Part shown: positions 24,781-33,586 of the stretch, piece after piece
How positions within the stretch are numbered: position 1 is the stretch's first letter
Layout: each line of letters begins with the position of its first letter
Assembly: GCF_003323745.1 (NCBI RefSeq)
Contig: NZ_QOIL01000013.1
Coordinates: forward strand, 1 to 64,000
Length of the DNA: 64,000 nt
Source of the DNA: Sphaerisporangium album
GTDB lineage: Bacteria; Actinomycetota; Actinomycetes; Streptosporangiales; Streptosporangiaceae
Direction of reading: 5' to 3'
Notes under the pieces: generated by a model
The model's input: only the letters and a program-made list of their open reading frames with translations
The model's database searches: none
What the model was told of the DNA's origin: nothing
Made by a program: the position numbers and the translations under genes

Positions 24781-26025
24781 TCAGGTCAGGAGGGTGCGGG
24801 CGTAGTGGTCCCGGTCGTCGGTCACGCCCGGCAGGACGAAGAAATACCCTCCGCCGGTCGGGGTGATGAAGGGGACGAGCATCTCGTGCTCCAGCCGCCG
24901 CTGCATGTCGACGTAGGTGCGGAGCCTGCGCTGGAAGCAGCAGAAGGCGTGCCCGGCGTCCATGCGCCCGTTGACGTCCGGGGCGCGCATGTACTGGTAG
25001 CTGCGGCGCCAGATGTGCACGGGAGGCACCTTGGCCGGCACGTACGGGTTGGGCGCGGCGAAACGGGAGTCGGTGGTCTGCGGGTTGGCGAGGCGGACAT
25101 GGCAGTTGAACGGCATCACCTCGCCCTCACGGTCGTAGACCACGGGCGAGTTCTCGTCGGTGCCGCCGTTCAACGGGACGCCGGTGACCTTGTGCCGGCC
25201 GATGATCTTCTGCTGCCGGGAGACCGGCACCCGATCCCATTCGTCGAGGTCGAATCGGACGATGCGGACCACCTGGTAGGTGCCGCCGGTCGTCCAGGCC
25301 GGCTCGGGGGACGGTGGATGCGTCCAGACGAACCTGTCGATGCGGCCCCTGACGTCGGTCAGGAAGTGGTTGGCGACGTCGTCGTGGAACCCGAGCAGGT
25401 CACGGGGCGTTCCGCTGGGTCGTTGCGGGCTGCGGAACCCGTCGATGCGCCAGCGTTGCCGCATCAGGTCGCCGGCGTGCGCGTGAAGGTCGATCAGCGC
25501 GTTCACCAGGGCGTCGGAGTGGTTGGCGCACAGTTGCACCAGCAGGTCTCCGTGGCATTCGGCTGGATTGAGGTCGTCGTGGGCGAAGGCCCTCATGGGG
25601 ACCAGTTCGACCGGTTTGTGGCCGGCCAGTCCGAAGCGGCCGTCGAACAGCGAGGAGCCGACCGCGACGGTCATGGTCAGGCCGTCCGGCACCAGGGTGC
25701 TCCCCAGGAGCCCGGAGCCGGACGAGTGCGGGGCGGGGTGCGCGGGGCCGCCGCCGGTCAGGAAGCGGGCTCGCGCGGTGAGGGTGCGGAACAGCTCGGT
25801 GAGCTCACGGCGGCTCCCCGCGGTCACGTCGTAGGCGACGAAGACGCCCTGTTGCTGCGGGGCCCGCGGGGGCGCGGTGACGCCGGACTGGTGCGCGCCG
25901 TGGAAGGGCACCACGTCGCCGGCGATCGGCGAGCTCTGCGTGGCGGGCTTGCCCGCCGCCGCGCCGGCCAGCCCGGCGGCCAGCGTCCCTCCCATGAAGG
26001 CACGCCGCGAGTACAGGTGGCCCAT
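24781..26025 (-). CDS. Tat-exported DyP-type peroxidase (EfeB-like)
   Basis: 414 residues. The N-terminus SRRAFMGGTLAAGLAGAAAG is a twin-arginine signal. The peroxidase body shows the expected proximal haem His309 (CHVRLANP) and the distal Arg in WRRSYQYM (340-341). The normally invariant GXXDG motif appears as G212-F-H-D215-D216: the catalytic Asp is kept but the final Gly is Asp. EfeB relatives act outside the membrane on haem or dyes and in ferrous iron uptake. No efeU or efeO gene accompanies it here, so an iron-uptake role is unproven. Confidence 0.85.
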   Translation of the reverse strand: MGHLYSRRAFMGGTLAAGLAGAAAGKPATQSSPIAGDVVPFHGAHQSGVTAPPRAPQQQGVFVAYDVTAGSRRELTELFRTLTARARFLTGGGPAHPAPHSSGSGLLGSTLVPDGLTMTVAVGSSLFDGRFGLAGHKPVELVPMRAFAHDDLNPAECHGDLLVQLCANHSDALVNALIDLHAHAGDLMRQRWRIDGFRSPQRPSGTPRDLLGFHDDVANHFLTDVRGRIDRFVWTHPPSPEPAWTTGGTYQVVRIVRFDLDEWDRVPVSRQQKIIGRHKVTGVPLNGGTDENSPVVYDREGEVMPFNCHVRLANPQTTDSRFAAPNPYVPAKVPPVHIWRRSYQYMRAPDVNGRMDAGHAFCCFQRRLRTYVDMQRRLEHEMLVPFITPTGGGYFFVLPGVTDDRDHYARTLLT

Positions 26026-26133
26026 GCTGTCAACGCTAAGAAGCCCCTCATCGCCCCCGCAAGGCGAAATGCTACGTTTTGTCGGATATTTGCCGCTACG
26101 AGGGCGCAGCCACCCGGTCGGCAGGTCGGCTGA

Positions 26134-27768
<1,635 letters not shown>

Positions 27769-27894
27769 GAAGGAGACCTCGGAGGAGATGCGGGCAGGCG
27801 AAGGCTCATGCCCGGAACATGGACGAAGGGGACGACGCGGCGGCCACGACGGCGATGCTCCTGGGCACCGGCCGGTGGCCTGACGATCCGGGTA

Positions 27895-27924
27895 TCACCC
27901 CGAGATGTCGTCGTCACCCGCCAT
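27895..27924 (-). CDS. Nine-codon leader peptide upstream of the ABC-F gene
   Basis: ATG-to-TGA reading MAGDDDISG, preceded by a strong site GAGGAG (plus-strand 27932-27937) with 7-base spacing, 127 bases upstream of the ABC-F start on the same strand. A 12-bp palindrome CACCGGCCGGTG follows it in the leader. Leader peptides that stall ribosomes control several ABC-F genes by attenuation. Whether this one is translated is inference. Confidence 0.4.
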   Translation of the reverse strand: MAGDDDISG

Positions 27925-28048
27925 GTCTGGTCTCCTCGATACACGCTCGATGTCGGTGCGAGTCTAACAACACCCGGCGACCTCACGGTCGTGCGGGTCT
28001 CCGGTGCGGCGACCGCCCGGGCCGGGAGCGGTCGTGGCGGGGGACGGG

Positions 28049-29077
28049 TCATCCGGGTGCGGGATCCGCCGCTCTGGGGCGGGTGCTCTGGCGGATCGTC
28101 ACGTGGGGTTCGAGCAGGGTGGAGTCGGGCACGGTGCCGCCCTCCAGCTTGGTCATGAGCAGCCGGACGGCCTGCCGGCCGACGTCGTCGGCCGGGATCG
28201 GCACCGAGGTCAGCGGCGGGCTGGCCCGCTCGGCGACGTCGTCGGGGCAGATCGCGACGACCGAGACGTCCTCGGGCACCCGCCTGCCGAGCGCGCGCAG
28301 CGCGCCGAGCACGTGGCCCACGGCCGCCTCGTTGTGGACCACCAGCCCCGAGAGGCCGGGATGCCGCTCCAGCAGCGAGGCCACCGTCGCGGACACCTCG
28401 TCGAAGCCCTCCTCGCAGGGCCAGGCGACGGTGGTCAGCCCGCCGACGCGCCCGCCCTCCAGGAACCCCTCCATCGTGCGCTCGGCGTAGCCGGTGCCGC
28501 GCCGGTAGACGACCCGCGGGGCGCCGAGCAGGGCGATCTCGCGGTGGCCGAGCGCGGCGAGGTGCTCGGCGCACACGGCGCCGGCGCGGGTGAAGTCGAG
28601 GTCGACGCAGGTCAGGCCGGAGGGGTCGGCGGGGAACCCGATGAGCACGCTGGGCTCGCCCATCTCGCGCAGCAGCGGCACGCGCGGGTCGTGGATCTCC
28701 ACGTCCATGAGCACCAGGCCGTCCACGAGCGCGCTGGCGGCGACGCGGCGGAGGCCGTCGGGCCCTTCGTCGGCGGTCATCAGCAGCACGTCGTGGTCGA
28801 ACTGGCGGGCCGTGGTCACCACCGAGGTCGCGAACCGCATCAGGACGGGCAGGTGCATGCCGGCGCGCAGCGGCAGGACCAGCGCGATCACGTTGGAGCG
28901 CTTGCTGGCCAGGGCACGCGCCCCGGCGTTCGGGTGGTAGCCGAGCGCGCGCACGCTGTCCATCACCCGCTGCGTGGTCGTGGCCGAGATGGCCCGCTTG
29001 CCGCTCAGCACGTACGACACGGTGCTGACCGCGACGCCGGCCCGCCTGGCCACGTCGGCGATGGTGACCGTCCTCAC
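28049..29077 (-). CDS. LacI-family repressor of the GH3 glycosidase
   Basis: 342 residues from GTG 29077. Complete LacI HTH and hinge (TIADVARRAGVAVSTVSYVLSGKRAISATTTQRVMDSVRALGYHPNAGARALASKRSN), then a periplasmic-binding-like sugar domain ending in VTIRQSTRP. GTG overlaps the stop of the preceding GH3 gene (GTGA), with GGAGGGA upstream, so enzyme and repressor form one autoregulated operon. The two operators upstream of the GH3 gene have the CGAAGCGCTTCG core typical of LacI-family sites. The inducer is probably an oligosaccharide released by the adjacent glycosidases. Confidence 0.92.
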   Translation of the reverse strand: MRTVTIADVARRAGVAVSTVSYVLSGKRAISATTTQRVMDSVRALGYHPNAGARALASKRSNVIALVLPLRAGMHLPVLMRFATSVVTTARQFDHDVLLMTADEGPDGLRRVAASALVDGLVLMDVEIHDPRVPLLREMGEPSVLIGFPADPSGLTCVDLDFTRAGAVCAEHLAALGHREIALLGAPRVVYRRGTGYAERTMEGFLEGGRVGGLTTVAWPCEEGFDEVSATVASLLERHPGLSGLVVHNEAAVGHVLGALRALGRRVPEDVSVVAICPDDVAERASPPLTSVPIPADDVGRQAVRLLMTKLEGGTVPDSTLLEPHVTIRQSTRPRAADPAPG

Positions 29078-31908
29078 CGGGATCCCTCCGGGACCCGCGG
29101 TGTGAAGACCAGCTCGCGCACGGTGGTCCCCTCCTTCTCGAACACGACGTACAGATCGTGGATCCCGGTGGCGCCGTCCAGGGGACAACCGGCGCGGACC
29201 ACGCCGCACCCGTCCCGCGAGGGGGCCACCGCGACCGCGCCGGCCACCCGCCCGTCGAGCGGGTCGTCGAGCCGCAGCGTGAGTACGCCGCCCTCGGTGC
29301 CGGCCGTCAGGGCGCAGGCGGCGGCGCCCGCGGCGAAGTCGACGTCACGGAAGGCGATCCAGGCCCCGGCGCAGGCTCCGCGTACCGCGTCCCCCGCGCC
29401 TTGGGCCGCCTCACACGGCACGACGCCGTCGTACTCGTCGTTGTCGGCCGCCCGAAGCGGTCGGGCGTACGGATCGCGGGGCGGGATCCGCTCCCCGGCG
29501 ACCTGGAGGCGCGCCCAGACCCTGATGTCCCCGGCGGACCGGCCGACCAGCACCTTGTGCGGGGCGTCCTCCACCACGAACCTCCCGCGGGTGACGTCCC
29601 AGAAGGCCAGGTCGGCGACGTCGATCGCCATCGTCACGACGCGGCTCTCGCCGGGGGCCAGGCGGACCCGCCGGAAGCCGCGCAGCCGGCGCAGGGGCTG
29701 CTTCACGCGCGAACGCCGCTGGCGCGTGTACAGCTGCACGACCTCGACGCCTGGCCGCGCGCCGGTGTTGGTCAGCGTGACCTCGACGGTCACGACGTCG
29801 CCCGGCCCGGCCGTGTCCGCCGACAGCCGCAGGTCCGAGTATTCGAAGTCGGTGTAGCCGTACCCGTGCCCGAAGGGATAGAGGGGCGTGCCCCGGTAGT
29901 ACATGTAGGTGGAGTCGGTGGCGATGATGTCGTAGTCGAACAGGTCCGGCAGCTCGCGGGCCGAGCGGTACCAGGTCTGGGTGAGCCGCCCTCCCGGGTC
30001 CTCGTCGCCGAAGAGGACGTCGGCCAGCGCGTGCCCGTACTCCTGGCCCCCGTGGGAGGACCACAGGATCGCGGGGAGGTTCTGCTCGGCCCAGGTCACC
30101 GCCAACGGGCAACCGCTGCTGAGGACCAGCACCGTGCGCGGGTTCGCGGCGTGGACCGCCCGCAGGAGCGCCTCCTGGGCGGGAGGCAGGCCGAGGTCGC
30201 CGCGGTCCTCGGTCTCCCTGCCGTTGATCATGGGGTGGTCGCCGAGCACCACGACGGCGACGTCGGAGGCCGCCGCGAGCTCGGCGGCGTCCCGCGCGCC
30301 GTCGCGGACCGGCTCCAGGGTCAGCGCGGCGGCCGCGTCCGGGTCGCCGGTCAGCCGCAGGGTGCCGTCCGCCGCCACCCGCACGTGGCCGCCGGTGGCG
30401 ATGTGGCGCAGGGCCAGCGTGCCGCGCGGGCGCTCGTCGAGCAGGAACGTCTGGCGCACCTCCCACCCGCCAGGCCCTGACTGGTCGTTGACGAGCACGC
30501 CGTCGTCGCCGACCGAGACGTACCTGCCGTTGGCGACGGCGCGCAGCGCGTGGGCGCCGCCGCCCCAGTCGAACACGTCGAACCACGTGAGCCTGGGGTC
30601 GGAGCCGTGGCCGGCCCTGAGCGGGGCGCCGGCCGAGTCGTCGGAGGCCGTCACGTGGCCGCCCGCCACGCCCAGGGCCACGCGGTCCACGCCCTCGCGG
30701 AACTCGGTGGCGCATCGTCCGGCCAGCCCGTCGCGGGCCGTGACGGCGTAGGGCAGCGTGCCGCTGTACCAGTCCTCCATGAGGGTGTCGCCGAGCGGGC
30801 CGATGACGGCGATCCCGACCGGCGGGCTCAGGGGCAGCAGCCCGTCGTTCTTGAGCAGGACCATCGACCGCGCGGCCGCCCGGCGGGCCACCGCCTGGTG
30901 CTCGGGCCGGTTGACGACCTCCTGCGTGATGCCGTCGTACGGCGTCCCGGGGTCGAACTCCCCGAGCCGGAAGCGGATCGCCAGCACGTGCCGGGCGGCG
31001 GTGTCGATGTCGGCCTCGTCGAGCAGCCCCCGGCGCAGCGCCTCCCTGATATGACGCAGCGTCGCGCCGGGCCGGTCGTCGTCCTGGGTGAAGTTGTCCA
31101 GTCCGGCCCTGATCGCCGCGGCGTACGCCTCGGGCAGGCCGGCGTGGTAGCCCTGCGGCTCGACGAGGTTGCCGGGCGCGTGGGCGTCGCTGACCACCAG
31201 CAGCTCCTCGCGGGTCCACGACCGCACGACGTCGTTGATGAGCGGGCTGAGCAGCGCGGGACGGCCGTTGACGAGGTTGTAGGACGACATCAGCGACACC
31301 GCGGCGCCCGCCTCGATCGCCCGGCGGAAGGCGGGCAGCTCGTACTCGTGCAGCACGCGGGGCGGCAGGTTGCTGGAACCGACGCAGCGGCCGGTCTCGT
31401 TGTTGTAGGCCAGGAAGTGCTTGAGGGTCGGCGCGGTCTTCAGGACCCGATGGTCCCCCCGCAGGCCCTGGGCGAACGCCGTGCCCATCACGCCGGTGAG
31501 CCAGGGGTCCTCGGAGTACCCCTCCTCGTTGCGCCCCCAGCGCGGGTCGCGAAGGGGGTTGACCACGGGCGCCCACACGTTCAGCCCGGCGCCCGCCGGG
31601 TCCTTGTGGTGGAACGCCACCACCTCGTCGCCGGTGGCGGCGCCCACCTCGCGCACGAGCTCGGGGTCCCAGGTGCTGGCGAGGCCGATGGCCTGCGGGA
31701 ACACGGTGGCGGGCCCGAGCCGGGCGAGCCCGTGCAGGGCCTCGGTGCCCGTGCGGAAGGCGGCGACGCCGAGCCGGGGGACGGCCGCCTGGTACTGGTG
31801 CAGCAGGCCCACCTTCTCGTCCAGGGTGAGCCTGCCGAGAAGGTCGGCGACCCGGTCGGGCCAGGGGAGGCCGGGATCGCGGAAGGTGCCTGACGCCGGT
31901 TGTTTCAT
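29074..31908 (-). CDS. Cytoplasmic GH3 beta-glucosidase/beta-xylosidase with C-terminal CBM6-like domain
   Basis: 944 residues, no signal peptide. GH3 N-domain with substrate-binding Lys163-His164 (TLKHFLAY), nucleophile Asp241 (VVSDAHA), a second alpha/beta domain, a fibronectin-type domain (GDVVTVEVTLTNTGARPGVEVVQLYT) and a CBM6-like tail (ADNDEYDGVV...GAWIAFRDVDF...GIHDLYVVFE). RxGRNxEGxSEDP is present as RWGRNEEGYSEDP. An insertion of about 130 residues after residue 410 resembles a PA14/fascin-like accessory region. The domain order matches the secreted GH3 at 33587-36550, so the two are paralogues. It probably cleaves imported oligosaccharides. AAGGACGG precedes the ATG. Confidence 0.92.
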   Translation of the reverse strand: MKQPASGTFRDPGLPWPDRVADLLGRLTLDEKVGLLHQYQAAVPRLGVAAFRTGTEALHGLARLGPATVFPQAIGLASTWDPELVREVGAATGDEVVAFHHKDPAGAGLNVWAPVVNPLRDPRWGRNEEGYSEDPWLTGVMGTAFAQGLRGDHRVLKTAPTLKHFLAYNNETGRCVGSSNLPPRVLHEYELPAFRRAIEAGAAVSLMSSYNLVNGRPALLSPLINDVVRSWTREELLVVSDAHAPGNLVEPQGYHAGLPEAYAAAIRAGLDNFTQDDDRPGATLRHIREALRRGLLDEADIDTAARHVLAIRFRLGEFDPGTPYDGITQEVVNRPEHQAVARRAAARSMVLLKNDGLLPLSPPVGIAVIGPLGDTLMEDWYSGTLPYAVTARDGLAGRCATEFREGVDRVALGVAGGHVTASDDSAGAPLRAGHGSDPRLTWFDVFDWGGGAHALRAVANGRYVSVGDDGVLVNDQSGPGGWEVRQTFLLDERPRGTLALRHIATGGHVRVAADGTLRLTGDPDAAAALTLEPVRDGARDAAELAAASDVAVVVLGDHPMINGRETEDRGDLGLPPAQEALLRAVHAANPRTVLVLSSGCPLAVTWAEQNLPAILWSSHGGQEYGHALADVLFGDEDPGGRLTQTWYRSARELPDLFDYDIIATDSTYMYYRGTPLYPFGHGYGYTDFEYSDLRLSADTAGPGDVVTVEVTLTNTGARPGVEVVQLYTRQRRSRVKQPLRRLRGFRRVRLAPGESRVVTMAIDVADLAFWDVTRGRFVVEDAPHKVLVGRSAGDIRVWARLQVAGERIPPRDPYARPLRAADNDEYDGVVPCEAAQGAGDAVRGACAGAWIAFRDVDFAAGAAACALTAGTEGGVLTLRLDDPLDGRVAGAVAVAPSRDGCGVVRAGCPLDGATGIHDLYVVFEKEGTTVRELVFTPRVPEGSR

Positions 31909-31936
31909 CGGGACCGTCCTTCGTTCACCGGCTGGT

Positions 31937-31954
31937 GTCGAAGCGCTTCACCTG
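31937..31954 (-). promoter_or_regulatory. LacI-type operator 1 (proximal)
   Basis: TGTCGAAGCGCTTCACCT lies 28 bp upstream of the GH3 start. The ten central bases GAAGCGCTTC are a perfect palindrome and match the second site 67 bp upstream. Confidence 0.75.
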
Positions 31955-32003
31955 AACGGCTGGTGCGGGGGACGAAGGCCTCGCCCCCGCGGTCGAGGCG
32001 GGG

Positions 32004-32021
32004 TGTCGAAGCGCTTCGACA
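32004..32021 (-). promoter_or_regulatory. LacI-type operator 2 (distal)
   Basis: TGTCGAAGCGCTTCGACA is a perfect 18-bp palindrome. Its centre is 67 bp from operator 1, which would allow looping by a LacI-family repressor. It is the only other copy of this core in an intergenic region here. Confidence 0.8.
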
Positions 32022-32130
32022 AGCTACGAAGATTTCGCGGTTGTTACGTCCGGGGTTCTTTGAAGAGTGCCCGTTCGCGGGCGTGCGGTCAAGACCTCGA
32101 TTCCGGCAGGTCCCCGTATTCCGGACGGCG

Positions 32131-33342
32131 TCAGGTCTGGGCGGGGAGGTGGCCGGAGTCGATGGCGTCCATCAGGCGGGCCGCGGCCCCGAGCGCCGCC
32201 GCGCCGTATCCGAGGGTGGACTCCACCAGGACGGTGCCCCCGGCCTCGGAGGCGAGGCTGCCGCGGGCGAGCTCGTCCCGCGCCGCGGGCAGCACCCAGG
32301 GGGCGAGACGGACGTAGTGGCCGCCCAGGATGACCACGTCGGGGTTGAGCAGGTTGGCGAGGACGGCGACCCCCCTGCCCAGGGCGCCGCCGACGGCGGT
32401 GAGCGTGGCGATCGTGGCCGGGTCGCCGGCGCGTGCCAGCCGGACCACCTCGTCCAGCTCCGGTTCGAGCTCGGCCGGGGTGGCGTCGGGGGCGGTGTCG
32501 CGCAGGACGGCGCGGACGCCGGCGACGGCCTCCAGGCATCCCCGGCGGCCGCAGCGGCACTCGGCGCCCCCGGGATCGACCGGTATGTGCCCGATCTCAC
32601 CGGCGAAGCCCCGGCCTCCGCGGCGCAGCCGCCCGTCCATGATCACGCCGGCTCCGACGCCCACCCCGCCGGTCAGGAAGACCACGTTGCCCGCTCCACC
32701 GTGCGGTCCGAAGCGATGCTCGGCGAGCACCGCGAGGTTGGCGTCGTTGTCGACCAGAACGGGAAAGCCCGGGTGGCGCAGCGCCCTGGTGAGGTCTCCC
32801 GCCAGGTCGACGTCCCGCCAGCCGAGGTTGGGCGCGGTGCGCACCGAGCCGGTCAGGTCGACCAGGCCCGGGACCGCCACGGCGATGCCGAGCACCCGGC
32901 GGCCTTCCTTCTCCATGCGGCCGAGCACGCGGCGGGCGAGCGCGGCGACGGCGGCGACGGCCTGGCCCGGGGTCGCGGTGGCGCCCGGGAACGAGCGCCG
33001 CCAGGACAGCAGCTCGGTGCCGGCCAGGTCGATGGCGACCGCGGTCAGGTGGTCGGCGTTCACCTCGATGCCGATGGCGGCGTACGGCGAGCCGTCCAGG
33101 ACCAGCATGGTGGCGGGGCGGCCCACGCGGTTCTCCGTGAGGCCGGTCTCCCGGAGCAGGCGGCGGTCGACGAGGTCGGCGACCAGGCTGGAGACCGTGG
33201 CCTTGTTGAGGCCCGTGGAGGCCGCGATGTCGGCCCGGGAGCAGGGCGCGTTCTCTCGCACGAATCGCAGCACGACCGCGAGGTTGGCGGCCCTGACGTC
33301 GGTGAAGTCCGCCGGTTGAGGGCCGGTGTGCGTGTTGATCAA
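32131..33342 (-). CDS. ROK-family transcriptional repressor (XylR/NagC type)
   Basis: 403 residues. N-terminal winged helix (LAVVLRFVRENAPCSRADIAASTGLNKATVSSLVADLVDRRLL), then the ROK sugar-kinase-like domain: the glycine-rich ATP motif appears as GIEVNADH (degenerate), DNDANLAVLAEH is kept, and the zinc motif C-R-C-G-R-R-G-C-L-E is complete. Proteins with HTH plus ROK are sugar-sensing repressors, often of xylose or N-acetylglucosamine genes. The neighbouring alpha-xylosidase/ABC operon with a GTTTG...CAAAC dyad upstream is the obvious target. It is transcribed separately from both glycosidase operons. Confidence 0.9.
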   Translation of the reverse strand: MINTHTGPQPADFTDVRAANLAVVLRFVRENAPCSRADIAASTGLNKATVSSLVADLVDRRLLRETGLTENRVGRPATMLVLDGSPYAAIGIEVNADHLTAVAIDLAGTELLSWRRSFPGATATPGQAVAAVAALARRVLGRMEKEGRRVLGIAVAVPGLVDLTGSVRTAPNLGWRDVDLAGDLTRALRHPGFPVLVDNDANLAVLAEHRFGPHGGAGNVVFLTGGVGVGAGVIMDGRLRRGGRGFAGEIGHIPVDPGGAECRCGRRGCLEAVAGVRAVLRDTAPDATPAELEPELDEVVRLARAGDPATIATLTAVGGALGRGVAVLANLLNPDVVILGGHYVRLAPWVLPAARDELARGSLASEAGGTVLVESTLGYGAAALGAAARLMDAIDSGHLPAQT

Positions 33343-33525
33343 TATCAGCCCCGTTCCCGCTGAGCCCCGGTGGGGTCATCATGCCGCATCGCCGCGCGCG
33401 GGGTGATACGGCCGCCGGAGAACCGGCCGAGGTTCCGGCCGTTCAGGAACACCGGCACGCGGTGGCCCCGGGGGGAATCGCCGATGAGGTCCTCCGGTTC
33501 GGGCGACGACGCCGGGTGCGCGGAT
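33343..33525 (-). other. Intergenic region with possible glycosidase tail remnant
   Basis: On the minus strand an open frame without a start reads VPVFLNGRNLGRFSGG at about 33470-33420. This resembles the C-terminal VWVNGxNLGRYW motif of GH35/GH2-type beta-galactosidases, but nothing else of such a protein is recognisable. No promoter for the ROK gene could be defined. Confidence 0.2.
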
Positions 33526-33561
33526 GACGGCGCCCCGCACCCGGCGGGGCGGGGCGCCGTC
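33526..33561 (-). terminator. Strong terminator of the xylosidase/ABC/GH3 operon
   Basis: Perfect 12-bp stem GACGGCGCCCCG (33526-33537) / CGGGGCGCCGTC (33550-33561) with a 12-base loop, 26 bp after the GH3 stop on the minus strand. Confidence 0.7.
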
Positions 33562-33586
33562 CCCTCCCGCCGGGCGCGGGGCGCGG

